DNA from: Pseudomonas graminis
GTDB taxonomy: Bacteria; Pseudomonadota; Gammaproteobacteria; Pseudomonadales; Pseudomonadaceae
Length of the DNA: 64,000 nucleotides
Direction: 5' to 3'
NCBI RefSeq assembly: GCF_013201545.1
Contig: NZ_CP053746.1
Location: forward strand, 1,515,001 to 1,579,000
Shown: one piece after another, positions 18,292 through 27,639 of the stretch
Position numbering within the stretch: position 1 is the first letter of the stretch
Layout: each line of letters starts with the position of its first letter
Notes under the pieces: generated by a model
The model's database searches: none
The model's input: the letters and a program-made list of their open reading frames with translations, nothing else
Told to the model about the DNA's origin: nothing
Made by a program: the position numbers and the translations under genes

Positions 18292-19467
18292 ATGCCGGAT
18301 ATCAACGCAATCATTCAGCACTCGCTGGTCCAGCGTGTGCTGGAGTTCATCAAGCGCTACCCTGGGCTGATTGCGTTTTTCGGGTTCTGCTCAGGCATCG
18401 GCAGTTTCATTCTGGTGGATCGCCAGGCCAAGCTGGCGACCTGGATTGCGGTCATTCTGCTGGTGAGCTGGATCTGGCTGATGGTGGAAAACAGCGCGGT
18501 CGCGCTGTTCGCGAAGATGTTCAAGCGCGAAATCCCGCAGCCGCTGCTGCGCTACGGCACTCAGATGATCCATCAGGAAAGCCTGTTTTTCGTACTGCCC
18601 TTCTTCTTCGTCACTACCACGTGGTACAGCGGCCAGCTGGCCTTCACCGGGCTGCTCGGGGCGGCAGGCCTGATTTCCATCATCGACCCGCTGTACTACA
18701 AATGGCTGGCGCCGCGCCGCTGGCTGTTCATGGCCCTGCACACCCTGACGCTGTTCGCCGCACTGCTCACGGCGCTGCCGATCATCGTTCACCTGACCAC
18801 CGCCGAAAGTTACAAACTGGCGCTGGGTATTGCGATGCTGCTGTCGTTTCCGAGCCTGGCATCGGGCCATCCGATCAACAGCTGGCAGCGCGGCCTTGGC
18901 GTGGTGGCCATGACATTGGCGATCGGCGGCGCGGGCTGGATGGCGCGATTCTGGGTGCCGCCGGCGACCCTCTGGCTGACAGAGGCGGCGATCAGCACCC
19001 GCTTCGATAACCAGAATCGCACCCCCGGCGAGAGCATTCAGGAGATCGGCGTCAACCAACTGCGCAGCGCCGGGCTTTACGCCTACACGTCGATCAACGC
19101 CCCGCGCGGCCTGAACGAGCGGATTTATCACGTGTGGCGCCACAATGGCGAGGAAATAGAGCGTATTGCTCTAGACATCAAAGGCGGTCGTGAGGAAGGC
19201 TACCGAGCCTGGACGCGCAAGCAGAATTTTCCGCCGGACGTGCTCGGCAAGTGGCAGGTGAGGGTGCTCACGGAGGACGGGCAGATGATCGGGGTGCTGC
19301 GCTTTGACGTTACCGAGCGCGATCAGCCCGCCGTCACTCGCAACAAGATCAAGCCGGCAGGCCTCAAGCCAGGCTCCGACGCTGCAAAGCCGGATGATTC
19401 CGAGGCGAAAAAACCCGCAGACAGTGCCCCTGCCGAGAACCCATCTGCCCCGGCCAAAACCAACTAA
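18292..19467 (+). CDS. DUF5924/DUF2914 membrane protein
   Basis: 391 residues. About seven to eight hydrophobic helices fill residues 20-235. A soluble C-terminal DUF2914-like domain follows (YHVWRHNGEEIERIALDI, then GKWQVRVLTEDGQMIGVLRF), and the tail is rich in Lys, Pro and Ala. Function unknown. It lies 10 bp upstream of the lipid-transport permease gene on the same strand, so it may be cotranscribed with the MCE operon, though it is not a standard component of one. Confidence 0.8.
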   Translation: MPDINAIIQHSLVQRVLEFIKRYPGLIAFFGFCSGIGSFILVDRQAKLATWIAVILLVSWIWLMVENSAVALFAKMFKREIPQPLLRYGTQMIHQESLFFVLPFFFVTTTWYSGQLAFTGLLGAAGLISIIDPLYYKWLAPRRWLFMALHTLTLFAALLTALPIIVHLTTAESYKLALGIAMLLSFPSLASGHPINSWQRGLGVVAMTLAIGGAGWMARFWVPPATLWLTEAAISTRFDNQNRTPGESIQEIGVNQLRSAGLYAYTSINAPRGLNERIYHVWRHNGEEIERIALDIKGGREEGYRAWTRKQNFPPDVLGKWQVRVLTEDGQMIGVLRFDVTERDQPAVTRNKIKPAGLKPGSDAAKPDDSEAKKPADSAPAENPSAPAKTN

Positions 19468-19477
19468 GCTCGTCGCT

Positions 19478-20647
19478 ATGACCCCACTGACCACCCAGGC
19501 TTCCTCCGCGCCCAAGGTTCCAGGACGCGTCTTACTGGACACTTCGATCAATCCCGTGCAACTGCGGATTGCCGGAGACTGGACGCTTGCCCATTACCGC
19601 GAACTCAAGCGCCAGACCGATGCGCTGAGCGCCGGATTCGGTCCAGCCACCCTCGTGGACATGGACGAACTCGGCGCCCTCGATACCGCCGGTGCGTCGC
19701 TGCTCGTGGAACTGCTCGGCGTACAGCGCCTGCGTTTGCTGGCGGTGCAAGCGCCCAACCTGCCGGAATCCAGCCGCGCGCTGATGCAGACCATCCAGAG
19801 CGCACTGGCTGACTATTGCCAGCCCGTCCGAGAGCCTGAAGCGGCCGTGGGCATGCAGCTGCTGTCGCGAATTGGCGCGGCGGTGGAGGTGATCTGGAAG
19901 GACACGCTGCAGCTGCTCGGCTTTATCGGGCTCATCCTGCAGACCTTCGCGTCCACCCTGTTTCGCCCCAAACGCTGGCGCACCACGTCCGTCATCGCCC
20001 ACATCGAGCAAATCGGCCTGGACGCCGCGCCCATTGTGGCGCTGCTGACGTTCATGGTTGGCGCCGTAGTGGCCTTCCTCGGTGCCACGGTGCTGAAGGC
20101 CTTTGGCGCGACGATTTTTACCGTTGACCTGATCGGCTTCTCGTTCCTGCGGGAGTTCGCCGTGCTGCTGACTGCCATCCTGCTGGCCGGTCGTACGGCC
20201 AGCGCCTTCACTGCGCAGATCGGCTCGATGAAAGCCAACGAAGAGCTGGATGCGCTGCAAACCTTGGGACTGAGTCCAACAGAGCTGCTGGTATTGCCTC
20301 GCGTGATCGCGTTGCTTATCTCGCTGCCCATGCTGACCTTTCTCGCGATGATCTGCGGCATCGTCGGTGGCGGCGTGGTCTGCGCTCTGTCGCTGGGCAT
20401 CTCGCCGGCGATGTTTCTGTCGTTGATGCAGGCCGACATCGGCGTGCAGCACTTTCTCGTCGGCATCGCTAAGGCGCCCATTTTTGCGTTCTTTATTGCC
20501 GCGATCGGTTGCCTGGAAGGCTTCAAGGTCGAGGGCAGCGCTGAGTCCGTTGGGGCTCACACGACATCGAGCGTGGTGCAGTCCATTTTTGTGGTCATCG
20601 TGCTGGATGCCCTGGTCGCGATGTTCTGCATGGAGATCGGCTGGTGA
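19478..20647 (+). CDS. STAS-MlaE fusion: MCE-system lipid ABC transporter permease
   Basis: 389 residues. Residues 20-120 form a STAS-like domain (LRIAGDWTLAHYRELK, VDMDELGALDTAGASLLVEL); residues 130-389 are an MlaE permease with the FLREFAVLLTAILLAGRTASAF and IGSMKANEELDALQTLGLSP signatures. In Mla systems STAS is a separate small protein (MlaB); here it is fused to the permease. It starts a tight operon with an ATPase, an MCE protein and a lipoprotein, expected to move phospholipids across the envelope. I use the ATG at 19478; the longer frame overlaps the previous gene. Confidence 0.9.
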   Translation: MTPLTTQASSAPKVPGRVLLDTSINPVQLRIAGDWTLAHYRELKRQTDALSAGFGPATLVDMDELGALDTAGASLLVELLGVQRLRLLAVQAPNLPESSRALMQTIQSALADYCQPVREPEAAVGMQLLSRIGAAVEVIWKDTLQLLGFIGLILQTFASTLFRPKRWRTTSVIAHIEQIGLDAAPIVALLTFMVGAVVAFLGATVLKAFGATIFTVDLIGFSFLREFAVLLTAILLAGRTASAFTAQIGSMKANEELDALQTLGLSPTELLVLPRVIALLISLPMLTFLAMICGIVGGGVVCALSLGISPAMFLSLMQADIGVQHFLVGIAKAPIFAFFIAAIGCLEGFKVEGSAESVGAHTTSSVVQSIFVVIVLDALVAMFCMEIGW

Positions 20648-21450
20648 CCCGCCGTTGCGTACAACCCGGCGAGAAGGTGATTGAGGTCCGCGGCTTGAGC
20701 AATCGCTTTGGCCCGCAAGTCGTGCATGAGAATCTCGATCTGGACCTGTATCGCGGGGAGATCCTCGGGGTGGTGGGCGGCTCCGGCGCAGGCAAGTCGG
20801 TGTTGCTGCGCAGCATTGTCGGGCTGCAAAGACCTGCCTCGGGCAGTGTCCGCGTCCTGGGTCAGGATTTGCTGAATCTGTCCGACAAAGCGCGCTCTCA
20901 GGTGGAACGGCGTTTCGGGGTGCTGTTTCAGAAGGGCGCGCTCTTCTCCTCGCTGACCATCACGGAGAACGTTGCGCTGCCGCTGATCGAACACGCCGGG
21001 CTGAGCCGCGACGAGGCCGAGCATCTGGCCGGAATCAAAATGGCGTTGGCCGGACTGCCGTTGTCGGCGGCGCATAAATACCCCGCGTCGCTCTCCGGCG
21101 GCATGATCAAGCGCGCGGCGCTGGCGCGAGCACTGGCGCTGGATCCGGACATCCTGTTTCTGGACGAGCCCACTGCCGGGCTCGATCCGATTGGCGCCGG
21201 CGCGTTTGACCAGTTGATCCTGACCCTGCGCGACGCCTTGGGACTGAGCGTATTCATGGTCACCCACGACCTCGACACGCTTTATACAATCACCGACCGC
21301 GTCGCCGTGCTGGCGCAGAAGCGCGTGCTGGTTGCCGACACCATCGACAGGGTGTCGGCGACCAGGGACGCCTGGATTCACGAATACTTTCATGGCCCGC
21401 GCGGCCGCTCGGCCTATTCGGCGGCCACCCACCCACACGAGGTCTCATGA
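20644..21450 (+). CDS. MlaF-like ABC transporter ATP-binding protein
   Basis: 268 residues with all ABC motifs: Walker A GGSGAGKS near residue 45, signature LSGGMIKRAALARALAL, Walker B DILFLDEPTAGLDP and the switch His in MVTHD. The SGGM signature is typical of MlaF-type ATPases. The GTG start overlaps the permease stop by four bases (GTGA). It powers the STAS-MlaE permease in lipid transport. Confidence 0.92.
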   Translation: MTRRCVQPGEKVIEVRGLSNRFGPQVVHENLDLDLYRGEILGVVGGSGAGKSVLLRSIVGLQRPASGSVRVLGQDLLNLSDKARSQVERRFGVLFQKGALFSSLTITENVALPLIEHAGLSRDEAEHLAGIKMALAGLPLSAAHKYPASLSGGMIKRAALARALALDPDILFLDEPTAGLDPIGAGAFDQLILTLRDALGLSVFMVTHDLDTLYTITDRVAVLAQKRVLVADTIDRVSATRDAWIHEYFHGPRGRSAYSAATHPHEVS

Positions 21451-22388
21451 TGGAAACCCGCGCCCATCACGTTCTGATCGGCCTGTTCACGGTCATCGTG
21501 GTCGCTGCCGCGCTGCTGTTTGGTCTGTGGCTGGCAAAATCCAGCGCCGACTCGGCGTTCAAGGACTACCAAGTTGTCTTCAACGAGGCGGTCACCGGTC
21601 TGTCTCGCGGCAGTCCGGTGCAGTACAGCGGGATCAAGGTCGGCGACGTCGTTCAGTTGCGCCTCGACCCCCAGGACCCGCGCCGCGTGCTGGCGCAGAT
21701 CCGCGTTGCCGGCGAAACCCCGATCAAGCGCGACACCTTCGCAAAACTGGCACTGGCCGGCATCACTGGCACCTCGCTGATCCAGCTCAGTGGAGGTACA
21801 CCGCAAAGCGAAGCGCTGAAGGGCGAGGGCGGCAACCTGCCAGTCATCATTGCCTCGCCGTCGCCTATTTCGCGGCTGCTGAACGACAGTGACGACTTGC
21901 TCAGCGGCAGCACCGCACTGCTGCACAACGCCAACGCGATGTTTTCTTCCGAGAACGTGGAGACGCTGTCGCGCACGATGCAACACCTGGAGCAGACCAC
22001 GGGCGCGATCTCCGATCAGCGCGACGACATTCGTCAGGCCTTGAAGCAGATGACACTGCTGAGCAAGCAGGCCGGCGCGACCCTGGAGCAAACCTCTACG
22101 CTGATGCGCAACGCCAACCAATTGCTGACCAGCGATGGCAGGCAAACCATCGCCAGTGCGCAGCAGGCGATGAAGTCTCTGGAACAGAGCAGCCAGACCA
22201 TCAATACGCTGCTCAAGAACAATCAGAATTCGGTGAATGATGGCCTGCAAGGCCTGGGCGAACTGGGCCCGGCGATTCGCGAGCTGCGTGAAACCCTCAG
22301 CTCGTTGAAAACCATTTCCCGCAGCCTGAATGCCAACCCGAGCGGCTACTTGCTGGGTAACGAAAAGAATAAGGAGTTCGAGCCATGA
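21447..22388 (+). CDS. MCE/MlaD domain substrate-binding protein
   Basis: 313 residues: one N-terminal membrane helix (HHVLIGLFTVIVVAAALLFG), an MCE domain at about residues 40-120 (VQYSGIKVGDVVQLRLD, LALAGITGTSLIQLSGG), then a long helical region likely to form a coiled-coil barrel or tunnel, as in LetB/PqiB or MlaD relatives. It would sit in the periplasm anchored to the inner membrane and carry lipid. ATGA overlap with the preceding gene; a second ATG at 21450 is equally possible. Confidence 0.9.
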   Translation: MMETRAHHVLIGLFTVIVVAAALLFGLWLAKSSADSAFKDYQVVFNEAVTGLSRGSPVQYSGIKVGDVVQLRLDPQDPRRVLAQIRVAGETPIKRDTFAKLALAGITGTSLIQLSGGTPQSEALKGEGGNLPVIIASPSPISRLLNDSDDLLSGSTALLHNANAMFSSENVETLSRTMQHLEQTTGAISDQRDDIRQALKQMTLLSKQAGATLEQTSTLMRNANQLLTSDGRQTIASAQQAMKSLEQSSQTINTLLKNNQNSVNDGLQGLGELGPAIRELRETLSSLKTISRSLNANPSGYLLGNEKNKEFEP

Positions 22389-23023
22389 GGCTTTTCGGTC
22401 AGTCCGTCCCTCGCGTGTTGTTGGCGGCAGCCCTGTTGTCCCTCGGCGCCTGTTCGATACTCCCGGAGCAGGCGCCGTCGGACGTCTACCGTTTGCCGAC
22501 AGCATCGACCGTCAGCAAAGGGACGTCGCCCGTGTCGTGGTCGTTGAGGGTAGTCCGGCCGAAATCCAGCGAGGCGCTGGACAGTCCGCATATCGCCGTC
22601 ATACCCGAGGGCAATGTCATTAGCAGCTACAAGGGCGCGCGCTGGAGTGATCCCGCGCCGGTTCTGCTGCGAAACCGCCTGACCGACGCCTTTTATCGCG
22701 ATGGGCGGGTGCAGTCGATCAGCACCGATGACAGTAATCTGCAGGCTGATTTTGAACTGGGCGGGGAGTTGCAGGCGTTCCAGAGCGAGTACCGGGGAAC
22801 CGCCATTGAAGTGGTGATCCGCCTTGATGCGCGGCTGGCCGACGATCGCCAGCGGATTGTGGCGAGCCGGCGCTTTGAAGTGCATCAGCCGGTGGCTGAC
22901 AAGCAGGTGCCAGCGGTGGTTTCGGCGTTCGGTCAGGCCAGCGATACGCTGGCCGCCCAAGTGCTGCAATGGACCGTTGAGCAGGGCGAGAAGCGTTACA
23001 CCGCCGCGCCGAAGAACCAGTAG
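22385..23023 (+). CDS. ABC-type transport auxiliary lipoprotein (PqiC-like)
   Basis: 212 residues. The N-terminus has a lipobox (LLSLGAC, Cys near residue 19), followed by VYRLPTAS and a PqiC/YmbA-like fold (SSEALDSPHIAVIPEGNVI, YKGARWSDPAPVLLRNRL). As an outer-membrane lipoprotein it probably docks the MCE protein. It is the last gene of the operon, coupled to the MCE gene by ATGA. Its 3' end overlaps the convergent SpmAB-like gene by 28 bp. Confidence 0.88.
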   Translation: MRLFGQSVPRVLLAAALLSLGACSILPEQAPSDVYRLPTASTVSKGTSPVSWSLRVVRPKSSEALDSPHIAVIPEGNVISSYKGARWSDPAPVLLRNRLTDAFYRDGRVQSISTDDSNLQADFELGGELQAFQSEYRGTAIEVVIRLDARLADDRQRIVASRRFEVHQPVADKQVPAVVSAFGQASDTLAAQVLQWTVEQGEKRYTAAPKNQ

Positions 23024-24234
23024 CAGACAGCAATCGCCGCAACCACACCGGCGAATTCCGCCAGCAGCGCGCAGCCCACGGCGTGTCGTGCGCGCTGGAT
23101 GCCCACGGCGCCGAAGTACACCGCCAGGACGTAGAACGTGGTTTCGGTGCTGCCTTGAATCGTCGCCGCGACGAGGGCCGGGAAGCTGTCGACGCCTTGG
23201 GTCTTCATGGTTTCGATCAGCATCGCCCGCGCCGCGCTGCCGGAGAACGGCTTGACCAGTGCAGTCGGCAGCGCGTCGACAAAGCGCGTGTCCATGCCCA
23301 ACCACTGAATCCCGTGTCGAATCCCCTCAAGAATCAGATCCAGCGCGCCCGACGCTCGCAGCACGCCCACGGCGCAGAGCATCGCGACCAGATAGGGCAG
23401 CAGGTTCTTGGCGACGTCGAAGCCTTCTTTGGCGCCTTCGACAAAAGTTTCGTACACCTTGACCTTGCGCAGCACGCCAATCACCAGGAACAGCATGATG
23501 ATGCCGAACAGCGTCACGTTGCCCAGCACTGACGACAGACTCGACAGCGCAGCGGCGGACAGCCCGGCCAGTACCGCCATGAACCCGCCCAGCAGCAACG
23601 CGCCGGGAATCAGATAAGCAAGCACCACCGGGTCCCACAACTTGAGGCGCTGCATAAAGGCGACCGACAGCAGACCGACCAGTGTCGAGGCGCTGGTGGC
23701 GAGCAGGATCGGCAGGAACACCATGGTGGGATCGGCGGCACCTTGCTGGGCGCGGTACATGAAGATGGTCACTGGTAGCAGCGTCAGCGAAGAGGCATTG
23801 AGCACCAGAAAGAGGATCTGCGCGTTACTGGCGATGGTCTTGCTGGGATTGAGCTCTTGCAGCGATCGCATGGCTTTGAGGCCGATGGGTGTGGCGGCGT
23901 TATCCAGGCCCAGTGCGTTGGCGGCGAAGTTGAGGGTGATCAGGCCCAGCGCCGGGTGGCCGCGCGGCACTTCGGGCATCAGGCGATGAAAGAGCGGCGC
24001 CAGGACTTTGCCCAGCCAGTCGACGATGCCGGCCTTCTCGGCGATGTTGAGAAAGCCCAGCCACAGGGTCAGGGTGCCGAACAACAGCACCATGACTTCC
24101 ACCGACAGCTTGGCCATGGCGAAGATGCTCTCGACCATGGCGGCAAAAACGCCGGCATTGCCCCCGACCAGCCACTGCGCCAGCGCAGATATTGCCGCGA
24201 CCACGAAAAACCCAAGCCATAGGCCGTTCAGCAT
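22996..24234 (-). CDS. SpmA-SpmB fused spore maturation/nucleoside recognition membrane protein
   Basis: 412 residues, many hydrophobic helices. It contains the two Gate/nucleoside-recognition halves that are separate SpmA and SpmB proteins in Bacillus: NFAANALGLDNAATPIGLKA in the first half and IQGSTETTFYVLAVYFGAVG in the second. Pseudomonas does not sporulate, so this is a transporter-like protein of unknown substrate. The start at 24234 (MLNGLWLGFF) has GAGGGG seven bases upstream and replaces a longer frame beginning at 24318. Confidence 0.85.
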   Translation of the reverse strand: MLNGLWLGFFVVAAISALAQWLVGGNAGVFAAMVESIFAMAKLSVEVMVLLFGTLTLWLGFLNIAEKAGIVDWLGKVLAPLFHRLMPEVPRGHPALGLITLNFAANALGLDNAATPIGLKAMRSLQELNPSKTIASNAQILFLVLNASSLTLLPVTIFMYRAQQGAADPTMVFLPILLATSASTLVGLLSVAFMQRLKLWDPVVLAYLIPGALLLGGFMAVLAGLSAAALSSLSSVLGNVTLFGIIMLFLVIGVLRKVKVYETFVEGAKEGFDVAKNLLPYLVAMLCAVGVLRASGALDLILEGIRHGIQWLGMDTRFVDALPTALVKPFSGSAARAMLIETMKTQGVDSFPALVAATIQGSTETTFYVLAVYFGAVGIQRARHAVGCALLAEFAGVVAAIAVCYWFFGAAV

Positions 24235-24330
24235 ACAAATCCCCTCGCAAGATGCGGCGATGATAACGGCGGGGGCAGAAACAACAAACCCCGGCCGGGC
24301 CAGGGTTTGATGATTCACGCTCTATAGTGA

Positions 24331-25662
24331 TTACTCGACCGTCGATTGACCCGCCGGCAGAGGGTCCTTGCCACGCCAGTGCGGCAGGGAGTTCCAGTAG
24401 CGCTCGCCCTTGGCGTCGTCGTACATGCCTTCCCAGCGCGAGATCACCAATACCGCAAGCGCGTTGCCGATCACGTTCAACGCGGTGCGCGCCATGTCCA
24501 TGATGCGGTCGACGCCAGCGATGAACGCCAGGCCTTCCAGCGGAATGCCCACGCTGCCCAGGGTTGCCAGCAGCACGACAAATGACACGCCCGGCACACC
24601 GGCGATGCCCTTGGACGTCACCATCAGGGTCAGCACCAACATCAACTGCTGGCCGATGGACAGATCAATGCCATACAGCTGCGCGATGAACAGCGCTGCG
24701 ATGCTTTGGTACAGCGTCGAACCGTCGAGGTTGAACGAGTAGCCGGTCGGCACCACGAAGCTGCTGATGGCTTTCGGCGCCCCGTACGCTTCCATCTTCT
24801 CGATCACGCGCGGCAGCACGGTTTCGGAACTGGCGGTGGAGTAGGCCAGCACCAATTCATCTTTGAAGATGCGCATCAGCTTGAGGACTGAAAAACCAAA
24901 CAGCCGCGCAATCAGGCCCAGCACCACGAAGGCAAAGAAGGCGATGGCGACGTACACCAGAATCACCAGCTTGGCCAATGGCAGCAATGAGGCAAAGCCG
25001 AAGTTGGCAACGGTCACGGCGATCAGGGCGAACACGCCAATCGGGGCGTAGTTCATGATCATGTGGGTGACCTTGAACATGGTCTCTGAAACGCCCTGAA
25101 AGACCTTCACCAGTGGATCACGCACTTCCGCGTTCAGGCTCGACAGGCCCAGACCGAAGAACACCGAGAAGAAGATGATCGGCAGCATGTCGCCACGAGC
25201 AACAGCGGCAAAGATGTTCGACGGGATGAGGTTGAGGATCGTCGCGACAAAGGCATGGTCATGCTGCACTTCGGAGGTCGTCTTTTCGTACTGAGAGATG
25301 TCCACCGTGCCCAGCGTGCTCATGTCGATGCCGGTGCCGGGATGGAAGACATTGGCCAGCAACAGACCTACGACGATGGCAATCGTGGTGACGACTTCAA
25401 AATAGAGGATGGTCTTCAGACCGATGCGGCCCAGCTTCTTGGCGTCGCCGACGCCTGCGATGCCGACGACCAGGGACGAGATCACAATCGGGATAACGAT
25501 CATTTTGATCAGGCGGATGAAGATGTCGCCCGCCGGCTGCAGGATGTTGCTGATCCACCAGGCTTTCTCGGCGCTGAAGTGGTTGAGGACGGCGCCAATG
25601 GCGATACCCAGGACCAGGCCGATGAGGATCTGCCAGGCGAGGCTCAGTTTTGCCTTCTTCAT
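24331..25662 (-). CDS. gltP: Glutamate/aspartate:proton symporter
   Basis: 443 residues of the dicarboxylate/amino acid:cation symporter (DAACS) family, eight helices and two re-entrant loops. Signatures: STASSETVLPRVIEKM (the serine-rich HP1 hairpin), VVPTGYSFNLDGSTLYQSIA (NMDGT-type motif, here NLDGS) and SKGIAGVPGVSFVVL. It imports glutamate and aspartate with protons. The leader just before the ATG reads GACAACAAGG, close to an Hfq/Crc recognition motif, so catabolite control is plausible. A 700-bp gap with palindromes lies upstream. Confidence 0.92.
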   Translation of the reverse strand: MKKAKLSLAWQILIGLVLGIAIGAVLNHFSAEKAWWISNILQPAGDIFIRLIKMIVIPIVISSLVVGIAGVGDAKKLGRIGLKTILYFEVVTTIAIVVGLLLANVFHPGTGIDMSTLGTVDISQYEKTTSEVQHDHAFVATILNLIPSNIFAAVARGDMLPIIFFSVFFGLGLSSLNAEVRDPLVKVFQGVSETMFKVTHMIMNYAPIGVFALIAVTVANFGFASLLPLAKLVILVYVAIAFFAFVVLGLIARLFGFSVLKLMRIFKDELVLAYSTASSETVLPRVIEKMEAYGAPKAISSFVVPTGYSFNLDGSTLYQSIAALFIAQLYGIDLSIGQQLMLVLTLMVTSKGIAGVPGVSFVVLLATLGSVGIPLEGLAFIAGVDRIMDMARTALNVIGNALAVLVISRWEGMYDDAKGERYWNSLPHWRGKDPLPAGQSTVE

Positions 25663-26360
25663 GTCATTACCTTGTTGTCATTGCCGGGACATCCCCCAAC
25701 CACACGTTCATCATTGCGCTTGGTAGCAAGCGTGATACCGCGGTCGCCGTCAGGACTGTCTCGTAAGTGGCCGCAGGCGAGCATCCGAGCTCTGAGCAGG
25801 CGAAAAAGGCGCAACTATTCCCACGGTGACTTGCATCGTCTAATGCCGTAAACGACTACCCTATGCCGAATCGGCATGATGCAAATCAATCACTTACAGT
25901 GAAGCGCGCCAAAACAGGGCGAATTCGCTCGACACTGGAATGCTGAGAAGTGGCTAAAACGTCGCCTGTAGCAGATTTACGCAAGGCGCGATGGCAGAGT
26001 GACAGATCGGTCAAGGATGGCCGACAAGCCATTTGCACGAGGAATTTTTGGCGATATACGGTCGTAGGAAACGTAGAAGGGGGTATGTAGGACTTATGAG
26101 ATACAGAGACGTTGAAGAAAATAGCGATCATTTGCGCCTCGCAAGTCCACTGCCGGATAAAGGTTGAAGCTCTATCGGACGATGGACTTGCAATGCGGCT
26201 TGCCTGACCCGGCCCACATGGGGAGTACTCCCTGTACTCCTAGGACGCTTCAATCACTCCCTTGATCGCAACGCCCCGGCCCCTTGGTCATACGCGCACC
26301 GTCTTCGGGCTGCGCGCCTATCAGGAAGGTCTGTCAGGGACAGGTCTCCCATCATTCAAA
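25663..26360. other. Long intergenic region between gltP and the Ivy-like gene
   Basis: About 700 bp without a convincing gene; the 81-codon frame at 25886-26131 on the minus strand has no family resemblance. It holds ATGCCGA-A-TCGGCAT, a 15-bp palindrome at 25863-25877, next to a TTGCAT that could be a gltP -35. It also holds GCAAGTCCA (26141-26149) with its inverse TGGACTTGC (26183-26191), and the perfect palindrome GGGAGTACTCCC (26221-26232). Confidence 0.5.
25863..25877. promoter_or_regulatory. 15-bp palindrome upstream of gltP
   Basis: ATGCCGA (25863-25869) and TCGGCAT (25871-25877) around a single A, about 200 bp upstream of the gltP start and beside a TTGCAT hexamer on the minus strand. 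A possible operator for an amino-acid-responsive regulator; the protein is not identifiable from the sequence. Confidence 0.35.
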
Positions 26361-26828
26361 TCAGTACCAGTTAGGATCTTTCTTGAGCTGTTCTTTCAGA
26401 AGGCCTTGCATGCCTTCGTCCGGCTTGCCCAAAAACCGGTAATCCGCATGGCGCGTCGGGGATTTGTCTGCGGGAAGTCCCGCTGGCACTTCGACCAACA
26501 TGGCGTACGCATGGGACCTGTCCAGACTGAACGCCACGATGAGTCGCTTGTTGCGGCAAGTGTCCTGGGTTTCGCAGAGCGGCCCTACCAGATACTTGTC
26601 ACCGTCCTCAGTCACGGCATTCATCTGCTCCGCGGCGCCGGACAGATTGATCACCCAATCGGGCAATCGCTCTTCCTTCTTCACTACGCTCGACCACGTC
26701 TCGCGGTACTCAGCATTCGAACTTAATAGCTCGTTCGCTCGAGACTGACCGTCGTTGGCCGCCATAGCTGTGACGCTGGCGCTCCCCAGGAGCGCCAGCG
26801 TCAGTGCATGGAGATGCTTCAAGCCCAT
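26361..26828 (-). CDS. Ivy-like lysozyme inhibitor family protein with altered loop
   Basis: 155 residues with a signal peptide (cleavage near VTAMA-AND). The middle (RLPDWVINLSGAAEQM, then GDKYLVGPLCETQDTC and RLIVAFS) aligns by eye with E. coli Ivy (LPAWV, YQV, the CKPHDC loop, RIAVMWS). Ivy blocks C-type lysozyme by inserting the His of that loop into the active site; here the loop is CETQDTC (residues 85-91), one residue longer and without His, so inhibition may be lost or retargeted. The start lies two bases after the stop of the DUF1328 gene, indicating coupled translation. Confidence 0.7.
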   Translation of the reverse strand: MGLKHLHALTLALLGSASVTAMAANDGQSRANELLSSNAEYRETWSSVVKKEERLPDWVINLSGAAEQMNAVTEDGDKYLVGPLCETQDTCRNKRLIVAFSLDRSHAYAMLVEVPAGLPADKSPTRHADYRFLGKPDEGMQGLLKEQLKKDPNWY

Positions 26829-26830
26829 AT

Positions 26831-27013
<183 letters not shown>

Positions 27014-27083
27014 TTATTGATTTTTTGCTACGTCGAGGCGTCGGGATGACCCTCGGGGTAGATCGCGTCTTCGACCCGGAGGA

Positions 27084-27368
27084 TCAGAAAACCCAGCTTT
27101 GCTGACGTGGCGCTTCATCAGGAGTAGCGGCCGCATCATCAACTTGCATGCTCAAGGCGACGTCCGAGGCTTTCAGCGCACTTGCCTTGGCAAAAGGTGC
27201 GGTGTGAGCGTGGGAGTAGTGAACCTGAGTCACTTCCTGATTCTGATTCCAGTGATTGAACTGCTGCACAACAATGAGCGTAATCATCAGCGCCAGACTG
27301 GCAAACAAGACCTGCTGCAAATGCAGAGGAGAGATACGGAGTTTGTTGGCGAGATGTTGAGCGTTCAT
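27084..27368 (-). CDS. Small single-pass membrane protein, unknown
   Basis: 94 residues. One hydrophobic helix at about residues 20-36 (QQVLFASLALMITLIVVQQ), then a polar tail with several His residues (HYSHAHTAPFAK) and an acidic end. I do not recognise the family. It has a good ribosome site (CAGGAG). It lies 88 bp upstream of the DUF1328 gene on the same strand and may share an operon with it. A sigma-54-like promoter lies 60 bp upstream. Confidence 0.6.
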   Translation of the reverse strand: MNAQHLANKLRISPLHLQQVLFASLALMITLIVVQQFNHWNQNQEVTQVHYSHAHTAPFAKASALKASDVALSMQVDDAAATPDEAPRQQSWVF

Positions 27369-27426
27369 TCAGCTGACTCCTGGCAATCTTGTCGGCCGTC
27401 TGTTCAGGCCTTTGTTATCAGGAATA

Positions 27427-27443
27427 TTGCACGCTGTGTGCCA
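27427..27443 (-). promoter_or_regulatory. Candidate sigma-54 promoter for the 27368-26361 gene group
   Basis: Read on the minus strand, TGGCACACAGCGTGCAA fits the -24/-12 pattern TGGCAC-N5-TTGCA with the correct 10-nt spacing between GG and GC; the only departure in the core is GTGC for TTGC. It lies about 60 bp before the start of the unknown small gene. Confidence 0.35.
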
Positions 27444-27639
27444 GCTTTCTGCGAACGTTTTTATCCTTATAAATCAATAGCTTATATAGATAATTCAGAA
27501 GTGTCGTACACGCAAGCTGCACGATTGAACATTTGTCATCGTGCGGAATGCACGAATGGGCGGACATCACGTTAGCGGCCGAATTCATTTCAGGTGCGAA
27601 TACCGATCTGAAAACCTTGTCCGACCGCCATGTAACGCT

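Noticed and set aside
25886..26131. 81-codon minus-strand frame in the gltP upstream gap
   Set aside because: No ribosome site or family pattern; the region looks like non-coding control sequence.
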